In this document: positions 1-12,500 of the stretch, piece by piece
Position numbering within the stretch: position 1 is the stretch's first letter
Layout: every line of letters begins with the position of its first letter
NCBI RefSeq assembly: GCF_048544455.1
Contig: NC_133534.1
Coordinates: forward strand, 222,918,292-222,982,291
Direction of reading: 5' to 3'
DNA length: 64,000 nucleotides
From: Silene latifolia
Lineage: Eukaryota; Streptophyta; Magnoliopsida; Caryophyllales; Caryophyllaceae
Program-made: the position numbers and the translations under genes
Notes under the pieces: generated by a model
The model's database searches: none
Told to the model about the DNA's origin: nothing
The model's input: only the letters and a program-made list of their open reading frames with translations

Positions 1-1067
1 ACGTATTTATTGTGTGTGACATTCGTATGATGAGATTGATAAAAGTGGCCTATTTATAAGAAGTAGTTAACATTTTGTGTAAAAACGATAGTATTTAAAA
101 AGTGATCCATTTTTAATAACAAAATAATGGTAACTTTGTAAATATAAAATGCTAAATTTTTACCATAAATGGTCACATTAATGTAGTCGCCCCATATAAC
201 GGTCTCATAGTATAATTTGTGATTGAGAATAAACTCATTTACTCACTACAATAAACTCATTACCTAAATATATTTCATTTTCTCAATCAATAAGGATAAT
301 AACCTTAATTCCCAAATTCATATCATAAATTTTTCTTATTCAGTAGCTTCTCACTTCTCAATCATAAATTTCCCCAATGCAAATAATGACATTCATTTGA
401 TATTCTCCAACTCATTAACAATGAAACACAATCAATTTAGTGGATTATTTTCTTAGTAGTTTCTTCTCCAATAATTCGTTGAGCACAATTAAGAGCATCT
501 ACAATGGTAAGTTACAAGAGCTTGTAGCTTGATTTGCCATGTCAATATTTCAAGCTACCTCGCTTTCCAGCTACATACACCTTCAATGGTGAGCAGCAAA
601 TAATTGTAACTTAAGTGATCCCACATCACCTTAATCGACCAATAAAATCAAACAACTTTGTTTTTGAAAGAGTTAGTGTGCCCATATGTTCGGAATATTG
701 TAATAGTGATTAATTCTATGGGGCTATGATGTTCTGCTAGGAGCCGCTTGTAGTCTGAGTCATAAATGAGTTATGATTCAGATAGTATTAATCGGTCCTA
801 CAATCACACACTATAGATGGGTTTTGGGCAATATTATAATTAATATTGATTAATTATAAAGGTAATAAGAATAATTAAAGATTATTCTATTAAACTTTCC
901 TAATCCTATATAGTTTAGGATTCTCCTTGAACTCCATATATAGAGATAGATATAAGAGGAGATATTTACTGATCAGTTTTTCTAAAAATACGAAATCTCA
1001 AGGGTGTATAAAGGGAGATAAGGATAGAGGCGCAACACTTGGGGCATTATGTGAGACGGTTTCACGG

Positions 1068-1154
<87 letters not shown>

Positions 1155-1299
1155 TTTTAAAGACCTGAACTTTTATTAAAAATAATCAACATTTTTATAA
1201 GAAATTAGTGGGCAGCCGAGATACAATCTGGGCCCCCACTCCCTTACCGATAACAAAGCTAAGTCTAGTAAAAATGTAAGCGGCCGCGCGAGCCTCTGC
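1..1299. other. AT-rich intergenic DNA, no gene seen
   Basis: No reading frame here resembles a known protein. Around 490-620 there is a phrase (GAGCATCTACAATGG, then CAATGGTGAGCAGC) of the kind found at ends of plant MITEs, but I could not pair it with an opposite terminus. A TATA-like run lies near 935-950. The apparent ORF from 927 is only the translation of the ATT microsatellite. Confidence 0.5.
1068..1150. repeat. (ATT)n microsatellite, about 28 units
   Basis: Uninterrupted trinucleotide repeat of about 83 bp, read directly. It lies 150 bp upstream of the 5' LTR of element O. Confidence 0.98.
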
Positions 1300-2626
1300 T
1301 GTAATACCCGCCCTTTTAGAGACCCGTTGACCAGCGTTGACTGACCTTGGGAGCGGGAATAATCCTTAGAAATGTGTGCCAAGTTACCTTGGGTTGTGAG
1401 TTATGCGTGGTACTCGATAGAGTAGAGGCTACTCGATCGAGTAGCTTGGATACTCGATCGAGTAGGGGGATACTCGATCGAGTATGTGGGACACTCGATC
1501 GAGTAACGGGTTTTCAGCGAGGGTTTATAATCGCGTTTTGTTAAATCCGCAAACCATTTCCGCCTCATTTCTTCAGACCCTTAGGTCGCCTCCTTCCCTT
1601 CCCTTCACCATATAACCTCCATGGAAGCCTTTGAAGGTTCTTGTGCCTTAGGAGAGCGTAACTTGAGTCGGGTAGCGGTCTTTTTGCCGGGTTTATCCTT
1701 GTAGGTATGTCGTCATCATCATCCGTATCCTTGTCTTTCAATTAGGGTTTGCTTGGTAGTGATAGATGATTGTGTTATGGTTATAGGTGTTGCTTGATTG
1801 CCGGATGTTTCGTATGTTGGCATGGAGTGGTTGCAGTTGCTTAAAGGTAGGTTCGCCTACTCAGTCTCTGTAGATGGTCTAGTGAGTCGGTCGTTGTGGT
1901 TATATTGTGGTTGTGTTTGTGTGGCAGTATGTATACGGTGGTCAGTCGGTATATACAGTTTGTTGGTTGTGTTGTGTTGCAGCTGTCTGTGATTGTTTGT
2001 CTCTGGTTCTCGAGATGCGTTCTCGGCTGAGTGGAGTCACTTGCGGGAGTGGCTTCACGCCCTAGTTTCGCCCTCCGTGGAACCCGCCACGGGAGGGGAT
2101 GTGAACATTAATGGGACAGGGTTATCGCTCGGTATGATGAGCGAGGATTTGGTGGGTATGACTGCGGTCCCCCACTGGCAGGGCTGGTCCAGTGGACAGT
2201 CGGTGACGGAGATTGATTGGAGTGGGTGTGCTTGTGTGTGTGATTGATTGTGTTGTGTTGTGTTGTGTTGATAGTTGTTGTTGGTATTGTCATGTCTTAT
2301 CTCAGTACTGACCTTGTGTGGTTGTCTTATTGTTTTATGTGTCTGTCGTGATCCCTTATGGTGAGCAGTCTGTCTTAGCAGGTGTTGATGTCGTTGATAG
2401 CTGGAGTCCGGGCAGGGATGAGTATTCACGAGATTTGATAGTAATAGCGAGTAGCCATTGAGTTGTATCTTTTATATCGTCAGTTGGTTTTAAATCACTT
2501 GTAATATAACATAATCGTTCTTTTGTCGACATTTGATTATTACTGTCCTCGGGCAACCGAGATGGTAACGCCTTTATATGCTAAGGAAGGCCTAGTTAAG
2601 GCTCCTCTGGATATGGGGGTGTTACA
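1300..2626 (+). mobile_element. 5' LTR of outer element O (Tekay-like)
   Basis: A 1327-bp LTR beginning TGTAATACCC and ending GGGTGTTACA. It is followed four bases later by a tRNA-iMet type primer binding site. Its end and its internal block (about 2005-2110) align by eye with the LTRs of Tekay elements M and E, so it is of the same broad family. A TATA-like TTTATAATC lies near 1525, downstream of a palindrome array. No matching 3' LTR was found in the window, so no target-site duplication could be checked. Confidence 0.85.
1411..1505. repeat. palindrome array TACTCGATCGAGTA in LTR O
   Basis: Five copies (four perfect or near-perfect cores CTCGATCGAG, one CTCGATAGAG) spaced 5-8 bp apart in the U3 part of the LTR, ending about 20 bp before a TATA-like sequence. 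The same array occurs in the LTRs of M and E. Confidence 0.9.
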
Positions 2627-2629
2627 AAG

Positions 2630-2641
2630 TGGTATCAGAGC
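2630..2641 (+). promoter_or_regulatory. primer binding site of element O
   Basis: TGGTATCAGAGC, the common plant PBS complementary to the 3' end of initiator tRNA-Met, lies 3 bp after the LTR end. Confidence 0.9.
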
Positions 2642-3323
2642 GACGATTTTGGAACCTGTAACAAATGAACTTAATGAACGTAGCGAGTCTAATAAAATAA
2701 ACCCGGTGTATGTGTGATGGGAGCCCCAGCTGATGCTAGATTTTGGGTGAGTAGGCGCCCTCATTTCAAAATCTTTGCCCCATGGTACTTAAGCCAGTCA
2801 CAGGGTATGGGAATGTGGAGTCCGTGTGTATGTATGTAATGTGTATGTTAATTGTGTCGGAGATATTTGTGGTCGAGTCCTTGCTAACGCAAAAGTGGGT
2901 ATAGTAGTTGCGTTTGGATTGTGTATAGTGAAGATTTGGCATGATTAGTGAGCTTGTACGATGATTATGAGAAAAGTGACAAGAGTGTATGCTGTAGTAT
3001 GGAAGGTGGACATGTTGGTGTTTACTTTAAATTGTTAGTAATAGCGAACCTATATGAGTTTAGAATTTCTACCGTAGCTATAATGATGATAGTTAAGGAG
3101 GTGTTGAGATATAGTACGAGAATTGGTAATTAATGATGCGTGTATACAATGCTCGATGATTGAAACTTTCCGCTTGCGTGGTGTTTAATTGTGTGGAATA
3201 ATTTGCTTATATTGGAACTGGAACATGCTAAGCTTTAATTTACTATGTAGAATATACATTTGAACGACATATGAAAGAATGATTTATCGCTAATTATATG
3301 TTTCATGTTGATGTGAGCACGAA
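2642..3323 (+). other. leader of element O, first part, non-coding
   Basis: Non-coding leader after the PBS. The first 70 bp (GGAACCTGTAAC... motif) is alignable with the leader of element E at 18587. It is interrupted at 3323/3324 by the Helitron and resumes at 6175. Confidence 0.7.
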
Positions 3324-3345
3324 TCATATATTATATTAAAGCAGA

Positions 3346-3424
3346 AACCATCTGCCACGTGTCATCGGCAAATGGCTTCTGCCACGTGTCATCGGCAGAT
3401 GGCTTCTGCCACGTGTCATTTGCA
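3346..3424. repeat. three tandem repeats with CACGTG boxes
   Basis: Three units of about 29 bp near the Helitron 5' end, each containing CTGCCACGTGTCAT. Each unit has a CCACGTGTCA core, which is a G-box/ABRE-type sequence in plants; whether it is active here is not known. Confidence 0.85.
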
Positions 3425-4410
3425 AATTAAATATTTCATTTCCGTATAATCAGCATAATTTCCATATTTGAAAGATTTTTAACAGATTTTCCAAAACAAG
3501 AGGAGTATCTTTTCAAAATCTATCCTTTTAAACTCATTATCATATATTACCTATAAATCAAAAAGAATCTTTCCTGAAATCCCTAAAAATCATGTGCAAA
3601 GATGATCATGTAACTTGGCCTGATATTATAACTTTGATTATAACTATGCTTTTCGATGAATTAATATTAAAATTTATTTAAATTAGCAGAAATTGAAATA
3701 TAGGTAATTTTGAAGATAGAGTATATTTGATTAGTAGGATGAAGCATTAAGAGTTGATGATAATTATGAAAGACCGAGTCATCCGTTAATACTTAATAGC
3801 GCCGCTTTCATCTTTTATTCTTTAGGATTTTTGGTAATTTAAATACTTTTCCTATTTTTAAAACTCTTCTTCTTTTTTTTTTTACAAAAAATATTATTTC
3901 GTCTGTTATAATTTGAAAAGATTTGAAGACGATTTTAATTGTTGAGAAAACGATTAAATGTTTTGTATTAGTTATATCATTCTAAACTCACAGATTGTAG
4001 AATAAGACGGTTTCACATATAAGGCGTCTTTTTATCTAAGAAAACAATAATTTAATGCTATTAGTGAATAAATATGTGTTTTTTATATAATGACAATCAC
4101 ATACATTGTAAAACCGTTTCACAGTAATTATGGAAAAACCTTATATATAACATCACTATTTATTTGTGAGATGATTACTTTATGAGAGGTTATATTCTAT
4201 AACGAATTTGTTACTATTAATAAATATATTATATAGATAATTAGATAATTAGACATTGAACAATATTTTACGAAAATATGAAAGTATTGCTACTTGGTGG
4301 CACAAAAAAAGAATATATTTTTTAATTTCATATATTAATGTGTATCCTTAACGCATACGTTCAAAAAGCATTTTTATTATTTATCGAAAACATATTTCAG
4401 TAAAATGATA

Positions 4411-4649
4411 CTCTTTCATTCCACTTTTATTGTCTTATTTTCTATTTTGAAAAAAAGTTATAGTTTTATGAATAAGATTGGTTCTTAATCCATTTAGCAT
4501 ACTATATTTAAAAATAAGACAATTAATTTGGATTAAGTTTTAGAGTATGAATAAGATTGGTTGTTAATCCATTTAACATACTAAATTTAAAAATAAGACA
4601 ATTAATTTGGATTAAATTTTGGAAAAAAGAATAAAATGAAATGGAAGAG
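4411..4649. mobile_element. Stowaway-like MITE inside the Helitron
   Basis: 239-bp segment flanked by TA (4409-4410 and 4650-4651). Left end CTCTTTCATTCCACTTTTAT and the reverse complement of the right end (CTCTTCCATTTCATTTTATT) are similar. TA target and length fit a Tc1/Mariner-type (Stowaway) MITE. The TIRs are degenerate, so the call is moderate. Confidence 0.5.
4467..4624. repeat. 79-bp tandem duplication
   Basis: Two adjacent copies starting TATGAATAAGATTGGTT (4467 and 4546), differing at a few positions. They fill most of the Stowaway-like element. Confidence 0.9.
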
Positions 4650-5389
4650 TAATTACTTAAAAATATTACCAAGACAAACGTATAGCAAAAAAATGAGTCA
4701 TTTTTGCAACTTAGGAAGCTTGAACCTTAAGAGAATATCATTCAGTCACTTACAGGTACGAGGTAATTAATCATGAGACTATTGCATCAAAGTATGGAAA
4801 ATAGCTATTTTTTTTGGTGCAGATGGAAAATAGCTAATTAAAGTTGTGAAATAGCTAACCAACCGACCAGTAAGAAACTGATTAATTTTGTTACAAATAC
4901 AAATTTGTTTGTTTGTGTCAAAATATAAACGATGAAAATAGAATTGAGGTAAATGGAAAAAAAATGGTTTAGACTGGTAAAGGAAATATTAAAACCTAAG
5001 AATAAATATTTTTAGCATATAAAGAGTTTTGGCCAATTAAATTTGAGTTTGGTCAATTTAAATGCTTAGTTTGTAAATTTAAGCATATCTTTATTTCACA
5101 CCTAATAACATTTCTCCAAATAAGTCCATAATATATATTAGGTCATAAGCAATAGATAATATAGAGTTACAAAAAATCAATTTAGATACTTAGTATTATT
5201 TTCAATTTATAAAAGTTGGAGTGACTTTAAAAAATTATCTAACAACTAACGCATAACATTATGACATTGTAAGGAAATGAGTAAATAAGTTGTTAGTAAA
5301 AAAATGCTTTATCCATTTTAATTTTATTGTTCAAATCACTCATTTTAAATTATCTCAAATTAACAATGTTGAGAGACAAGTGTTAACAA

Positions 5390-5890
5390 TTAACATGACT
5401 CAATAAACAAAAAAAAAATTTGGCGACTTGAAAGGCGAATGAATAATGAGCGGTGTTGATGGTGGGAGGTCGTGATAGGGGATGGGTCGCTATGAGTGGG
5501 TAATGATAGGGTGAGAAGTCGCATATTGTTAGTCGAAGGGTTAGGGATCACCCATGAGGGTAGGGCCGAAATGGTGGTTATACTGGATGACGTACGAGAC
5601 GTACGGGGATGGTGAAGGGCAAGATGGGGTAGTATTGTTGAAGGACGTATGATACGCGAGGGGGTTGTTGAGATAGGGGTTGAGATAAACGTCGTGTCTG
5701 AGATGTTGGGTGCGTTCACCACTACGGTGGAGGGTCTGTTGGTGAATCTCGAGGTAATCAGTCAGTGATAGCGAACGCTAGCTCCTTTCACATGTTCAGG
5801 CGATTGTGGGTGGGAGAGAAAATGAGAGATAAGGTAGAGAATTGAGAGGATAACAAATAATAGGGGTAATCTGATATAAAAACGTACTAC
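5390..5890 (-). other. GC-richer block in Helitron, possible captured fragment
   Basis: This stretch is clearly less AT-rich than the rest of the Helitron and has a 110-codon open frame on the minus strand (5390-5722), rich in Ser/Thr/Pro. I do not recognise the protein. Helitrons often carry captured host gene pieces, so that is a possible explanation, but no exon structure or motif proves it. Confidence 0.3.
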
Positions 5891-6144
5891 AATGACTAAA
5901 ATTAAATGTATATTGCCTAAATTAACAGGTTATAAATATCCAATAACTTTATATCCGCTTTTCAGATTTCACCTCTCATATGTTAAAAACTCGAGGAAAA
6001 AAAAGCAGGGTACTTTGATTAAAATTAAGCAACATAAACTTAATAAAAGTATATGGATAGTCAAAGCGAACTATTCTTAAAATTTAGTTATTTACTAAAT
6101 AAAAAATACATAAGTTTTTACTTTTAATAATACTTTTTATTACT

Positions 6145-6174
6145 ACCCGTGCAGTGCACGGGTTCAAAGACTAG
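6145..6174 (+). other. Helitron 3' terminal hairpin and CTAG end
   Basis: Nine-base arms ACCCGTGCA/TGCACGGGT around a single G, then a 7-base spacer and CTAG. This matches the known layout of Helitron 3' ends (hairpin about 10 bp before CTRR). Confidence 0.85.
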
Positions 6175-7647
6175 TTTGCTAGTAATGTAGTAAGACGAGT
6201 TTAAGTGTGATATGGTAATGTAATAGTGTATATAAATGACTCGGTAGCAGGTAAACCGAGTTGGGTGAATTTGTTGTAGCGCAATATGACATAAACCTTA
6301 TTTGTTGAGACCGTATGATACGCTTGAGTAGTAATGGTAATACATGAGCAAGTGTAATAATTAGTGGCGAATTCCGAACTTAGTTTGGAATCGACACGCG
6401 ATATTGTTTTTGCAGGAATCTTCGATTTATCTCGTACTTCTGACCGAGTACTCAACCTTACTTGACCGAGTGCGAGTGCTTACTAGACCGAGTAGACCTC
6501 ACTCGATCTAGTTAGGAAGCTATGACATCGGGATGTGAAAATTTTCTGCAGATACTCGACAAAACAGCACCTACTCGATCGAGTAGAGGGCACTCGATCG
6601 AGTACCCTAGGCACTCGATCGAGTAGGCTACAGTACCGAGTTCTTACGGGTTTCTTAAACCCCTATTCCTTCTTACTCTCCTCATTCCTTCTTCTTTATT
6701 TGGAACCCTACACTCTTACATCTCTCACAAATCTCTCCTCTCTTCTAGTATTGGTGGTGATTAGTTGGGTTATTTGCTTGTTAATTTCGTTCTTTTACTT
6801 TCTTTATCTAATCAAGGTATGATTTTCTCCCTTATCCATATGTTTCATAACATTGAATTTGTTAGAATGATAGTGTAATCTGAAATTTTCGATTCATATG
6901 GGCGAATTATTGCTTAAAATTGTTGTAATATGATTCACATGCTTTCCCTTCATGAATGTTGGTGATTAATTGCTGTAAAATAGGCTAGAAATTGCCAATT
7001 TGGGGGCCGAAATTTTCTAGGGTTACAAAATCAAAAATTTTGTTTGATTTTTTTCTACATGTTGGATGATGAAATTGAGTACTACATGTTGTATATACCA
7101 TGTTGAAAGTTGGATTTTAGTAATTTTCACTTTAAAACTTGCCTTAAAACTCCGTCATAAAAGTGCCCCAAATTGAAATTCGTTTTCTATATTTGAAATT
7201 TGGTGTTGGATATGATTGTTAAAGTAAGGGCTAAACTTCAATATGATAATGGTGATGTTAATTGATGGTCAATATGTCAAAATCATTGCAGCTGTAGAGA
7301 CCGTCTGACAAGTCTAATTGAGTTGTTTGTTTCTAATATTGAAGGTTGATGATGATATGTTTAAAATTACCTTTCTATGGGCATGTACGGATATCTCATA
7401 TGTTATTAAGTATGTATATAGAGTAGCATTTGAATCATGCTAGAATGTCAGAATTGGTGGAGTAAACCATGTTTATCATGCTAAGCTTTTCACAACTATA
7501 GAGATTGTCTGAGTTACTGAAATTATATATCAAATTGGGAACTTGTTGGTGAAAGTGTGTTCCTAGATGAGTCTTCAAAGTTCAATTGTGTGAATTATGT
7601 GCTTTACATGTCTATACAAGTTTGGTTTAAACCATATGCTGAAACAG
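6175..7647 (+). other. leader of element O, second part, with possible intron
   Basis: Non-coding. A palindrome array lies at about 6438-6625 (three perfect CTCGATCGAG cores at 6571-6625). A pyrimidine-rich leader follows (about 6650-6816). A good 5' splice site (AAG|GTATGATTTTC, 6817) and a possible acceptor (CTGAAACAG, ending 7647) would remove 831 bp and place the exon at ATG 7648. In elements E and M the gag gene lies at the matching position after the array; here there is no gag. Confidence 0.45.
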
Positions 7648-7962
7648 ATGCCGAGACTGAACATAGGGACCCAATAGAGCAAGAGGGGGAGGGCTTCACA
7701 GCCCGAGCCTGGGGAAGGTAGTGGACCCGAGGTACCCGCGGTACCGGAGTACCCTACGGTTGTGTTTGTGGACTTTAAACAAAGGGAGCGTTTTGTGGCG
7801 TTGCAAAAACGCAAAATGAGGCATACCCGTTGTGTGGATACCATACTTCTGACTGATTTGGGAATAGAGACGGATGTCCGTCACATATTTGAGACTTTGG
7901 GATTTACGGGGTTGTACCGGCTGAGGAAACATTCCTACCCTTTTCTTACTTTGGAATTTATG
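7648..7962 (+). pseudogene. ATHILA ORF1-like protein, segment 1 of 3
   Basis: First part of a retrotransposon gene related to the ATHILA ORF-1 family. The frame is open from 7678 to the insertion of element M; an in-frame TAG at 7675-7677 follows ten codons after a possible ATG at 7648. Recognisable signature in order: a basic segment (FKQRERFVALQKRKMRHTR), an LGI-TDV-FETLG stretch, then YPFLTLEFM, the conserved block of this family. The frame continues exactly into 16362 once element M and one TSD copy are set aside. Function of the ORF1 family in plants is not established. It stands where gag would be expected in a Tekay-like element. Confidence 0.7.
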
Positions 7963-9304
7963 TGTAACACCCCCTCATACCAAGGTGCCTTACCAGGACC
8001 ACCCTACCATGAAAGTGTGTTACCATCTCGGTTGCCCGAGGTTAGTATATATCAAAAAGCGTCCGAACTGAGCACATTTATTAAAATACTGTAAAATGTA
8101 AAGTTTACATCAACCAAACTCAAATACTGTGATAACAAAATACAACTGCAAAGTCTGACAAATAAAGAAATCCAACTAAGACTCAGACGGTGATGCTATG
8201 ACTCGTGATGGCACTCCTCCCAAGACTGTCCCCAAGCTCACACTAGCAATACATGTCAAGCCTGCTCACCATCCCCGAATGGATCACCGCAGATTCCACA
8301 AACAACACGGGGTCAGTATTACACAAACAAGTAAGACAAACAAACGGAGCAATTAACTGATCATCGCCAGTTCCCAATCCTTCATTCACACACAGTAACC
8401 GACTACACACTGAAGTGTGTAGCCCTGCCAGATTACCCATCGCAACAGGTAATCCCCGCCGCCAGTGGGTGATCGCAGCCGATCCCACCTAGTCCAGCTC
8501 CTCACGAGCGACAATCATCCCTGTCCCTTAATGTGCACATCCCCTCCCGTGGCGGGTTCCACGGAGGGCGAACTAGGGTGTGAAGCCACTCCCGCAAGTG
8601 ACTCCACCACAATCATAACCGCAAGATATCACAGCCATCTCAACACCCTTACACCAACATCATCACCACAACTCCATATTCCGATGATCAACAGATAACA
8701 ATAAACACAACAACATGTCTTACAATAACAGTAAACTGAGTAGGAAACCCTACCTTAGAAATCAACTGAGGAAATGAACTTGCACACTCAGAAAGGCTCC
8801 TCTACGAAGTCTTCTCCTATATCATAATCATATCACACAATTACACATTGCACAACCCCCATATTCCCAATTCCATAATTATACAAAGAACCCCAACAAA
8901 TGCAACAACATAGAATAAAACTTACCAATAGTGGGATGAGGATTGTACGTAAGGACTCCGAAGGTTTCGCAAGCAACAAAGCAATTGGGTGATTAGGGAA
9001 TGATTAGGGTGTAATTAGGGTAACGTAGAAACTGATGAAGTTGAAATGATGTTTTGAAAACTGACGCGGGATATAAAATAAACTTAAACATTCCCTAATC
9101 AAACCGTCAAAATAATACTCGCCAGACCGAATACTCGGTCGAGTAAAGTTATACTCGACCGAGTATCCTCTACTCGGTCGAGTATTCACTATACTCGGCC
9201 GAGTATTCATCGGCAGAACCAAAACAACTCATAACAATAGCACTACTCAGCCGAGTAGGCTCTACTCGGTCGAGTAGTCAGCAAAGAAAATCCGTAGTGT
9301 TACA
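7963..9304 (-). repeat. 3' LTR of element M
   Basis: 1342 bp, TG...CA ends in minus orientation (+ strand TGTAACACCC to GTGTTACA). Contains a TATA-like TTTTATATCC on the minus strand near 9068-9080, the palindrome array at 9117-9277 upstream of it, and the conserved hairpin block at 8541-8569. Confidence 0.95.
9117..9277. repeat. palindrome array in 3' LTR of M
   Basis: Six cores of TACTCG-NN-CGAGTA type with centres GT, AC, GC. In element orientation they lie 40-200 bp upstream of the TATA-like box. The other LTR has the same array at 16182-16328. Confidence 0.9.
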
Positions 9305-9320
9305 ATCTTCCCCCTTAAAA
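9305..9320 (-). promoter_or_regulatory. polypurine tract of element M
   Basis: On the minus strand TTTTAAGGGGGAAGAT directly precedes the 3' LTR, the standard primer for plus-strand DNA synthesis. Confidence 0.85.
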
Positions 9321-9548
9321 AGAACTTCGTCCCGAAGTTCACACTGTACTATCAAACAAAACACAACACTACACCCCAAGACTATACTAACCACATATAA
9401 CAATGCCAAGGAACTATATAAGTCACCACAAAAGTCATTACCCCAACTCACAGCAAAACAACAACCAAGACAAAACACAACAAAGCAAAACAACAAACGA
9501 GACTAAACACGACCGCGACCATCTCCTACCCCCCTAAAAGAACAATGG

Positions 9549-12500
9549 TTACGTCCCCGTAACCAAACATACCTGATCGAAAAGGTTAGGAAAACGTTCT
9601 CGCATAGCTTCCTCGGGTTCCCATGTGGCTTCCTCCACATTATGATTAGACCAAAGGACCTTGAGTAAGACCGTTTCACCATTCCGGGTCTTACGAACCT
9701 TGCGATCAAGAATCTCCTTAGGAATATCGGCGTAGGACAAGGATTCATCAAGCTCGATGTTCTCCATCTCAAGGATATGCGACGGATCGCTCTCATACTT
9801 TCGAAGTTGAGATACATGAAAAACATTGTGTACTCTATCCAAGGCTGGTGGTAACGCTAATCTATAGGCCACCTCGCCAACACGGTCTAAAACCTCATAA
9901 GGACCTATAAACTTTTGGCTTAACTTACCCTTTTTCCCAAACCTCATAACACCTCGCATAGGTGACACTTTTAAAAAAACCTTGTCACCTACCATAAACT
10001 CAATGTCCTTGCGGTGCAAGTCGGCGTAGCTCTTCTGCCGATCTTGAGCTGCTCTTATCCTTTGCCGAATCAACTGGATTTGCTCAATCATATCCTCAAC
10101 CAGCTGTGGCCCTAAAACCACCGTCTCAGAACTATCATCCCAACAAACTGGACTTCGGCATTTCCGACCATACAAAGCTTCAAAAGGTGCCATCCCAATG
10201 CTTGTATGATAACTGTTATTGTATGAAAACTCGATCAGATCAAGCCTGTCTTCCCAACTGCCCCCAAAGTCCATAATACATGCCCTCAGCATGTCTTCTA
10301 AGGTCTTGATGGTCCGCTCTGTCTGACCATCGGTTGCCGGATGAAAGGCTGTACTCATCTTTAAAGTCGTACCCATCAGCTCTTGCCAAAACTTGGATAT
10401 AAACCTCGCATCACGATCAGAAACGATATCCTTAGGTATACCATGTAACCGAACAACATGCCTCCTGTAACCCAATGCCAGCTGCATCTTAGACCAAGTA
10501 TCTTTCATGGGAACAAAATGGGCTGACTTGGTTAACCGATCAACAATTACCCAAATCATGTTGTTACCTTGTTGTGACCTAGGTAACTCCACAATGAAAT
10601 CCATGGAGATCGACTCCCACTTCCACTCTTGTACATCCAAAGACTGGATCTTACCTTGTGGTCTCCTTTGTTCACCCTTGACCTTTTGACAAGTCAAACA
10701 CCTGGCTACAAACTCAGCTACATCTCTCTTCATGTTTGGCCACCAAAAAGTCTTCTTAAGATCTCTATAAAGCTTGTCACCACCCGGGTGAACTGAATAA
10801 GGAGTGCAATGAGCCTCCGTCAAGATCACTCTCCGCAACTCTGCATCCTCAGGAACACACCATCTCCCATCAAAACGAACACTCCCATCTGGATGAATAG
10901 AAAACCTGGAAGCCGTTCCACTCTCTACCTTTGACATCCACTCCTGAACCTTAGGATCAAGCTCTTGCTTACTTTTGATGTTCTCATACAACTCTGGCTC
11001 GATCGTCAAATCCCCGATGGTATCCCCCTCTCGAATTATAAAGATCCCCAAACTAGACATCTCATCCCTCAACTTCAGCAAGGACATAGCTGTACATAGC
11101 GAATGAACGCTTTTCCTACTCAATGCATCTGCAACAACATTAGCCTTACCCTCGTGATAGATAATCTCCATATCATAATCTCCAATCAGCTCCATCCACC
11201 GTCTCTGTCGCATATTAAGCTCCTTCTGAGTGTAGATATACTTTAGACTCTTATGATCGGAGAACACCTTAAAAGTTGCTCCATAAAGGTAGTGTCTCCA
11301 AATCTTAAGAGCGAACACAACTGCACCCAGCTCCAGATCATGAGTAGGGTAATTCTCCTCATATTGCTTCAGCTGTCTCGAAGCATAGGCGATGACTTTC
11401 CCTCCCTGCATCAACACACAACCAAGACCATTCTTTGAAGCGTCGGTATATACCTCAAAGTTCTCACAACCCTCTGGCAAGGCTAGGATAGGAGCTGTGG
11501 TCAAGCGTTCCTTTAGGGTCTGAAACGCCGTCTCACAACTCTCATCCCAAACAAATCTGACTTCCTTTCTCATCAAGGATGTCATAGGTCGCGCTATGGT
11601 AGAGAAATCTTTCACAAATCTTTTGTAGTAGCCGGCAAGACCTAAGAAACTTCGAATCTCAGCGACATTCTTCGGCGATTCCCACTTGGTAACGGCCTCA
11701 ATCTTACTAGGATCCACGGCTACCCCATTCTTAGATATTACATGGCCCAGAAAAGCCACTTCCTCTAACCAGAACTCACACTTGGATAGCTTGGCATAAA
11801 GCTGATTATCCCTCAAGGTCTGCAGAACTATCCTCAAATGCTCCTCATGCTCTTCCTTAGTCTTAGAATAGACTAAGATATCGTCGATGAAAACAACCAC
11901 AAACCTATCCAAAAATGGTGCGAAAATCCGATTCATCAAATCCATAAAAGCCGCTGGCGCATTGGTCAACCCAAAAGGCATCACTACATACTCATAATGA
12001 CCATATCGAGATCGGAACGCTGTCTTAGGAATATCCTCATATGCTATCCTCAGCTGGTGATACCCCGACCTCAAATCAATCTTGGAAAACACACCTGCTC
12101 CACTAAGCTGATCAAACAAGTCATCAATCCTCGGCAACGGGTACTTGTTCTTCACTGTGACACGATTGAGCTCTCTGTAGTCAATGCACAGCGTCATACT
12201 CCCATCTTTCTTCTTTACAAAAAGAACTGGAGCTCCCCACGGTGACACACTAGGCCTGATATAACCCTTGCCTAGCAACTCATGTATCTGCTTTTTCAGC
12301 TCTACCAACTCTTTAGGTGCCATACAGTAAGGTGCTTTAGATATAGGACCCGTTCCCGACTTAAGCTCCACGCTGAAATCAACATCCCTCTTGGGAGGCA
12401 AACTTGGTATCTCCTCAGAAAAAACATCGTCGAACTCTCTAACCACAGTTATCTCAGAAGTTGTCGGTGCCTCTACTCGGTGATCTCTCACATGACAAAG

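Larger units (their letters stand above)
3324..6174 (+). mobile_element. non-autonomous Helitron
   Basis: The 2.85-kb segment starts with TC (3324) after an A and ends with CTAG (6171-6174) before a T, the A/T target preference of Helitrons. A 9-bp-stem hairpin (ACCCGTGCA-G-TGCACGGGT, 6145-6163) lies 7 bp before the CTAG end, as expected for a Helitron 3' terminus. There is no terminal inverted repeat or target-site duplication. Removing it makes the leader of O continuous. No Rep/helicase coding sequence is visible, so it must have moved in trans. Orientation is set by the 3' hairpin. Confidence 0.85.

Noticed and set aside
927..1160. 77-codon ORF on the + strand
   Set aside because: Its second half is poly-Ile from the ATT microsatellite and nothing else is protein-like.
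2055..2429. 124-codon minus-strand ORF in LTR O
   Set aside because: It lies wholly in a non-coding LTR; its His/Thr/Asn-rich make-up comes from TGTGTTGTG repeats on the + strand.
9117..9277. Palindrome arrays as a CRISPR array
   Set aside because: Spacers are 5-30 bp, low in diversity and repeated between LTR copies; no cas genes; eukaryotic retrotransposon context.
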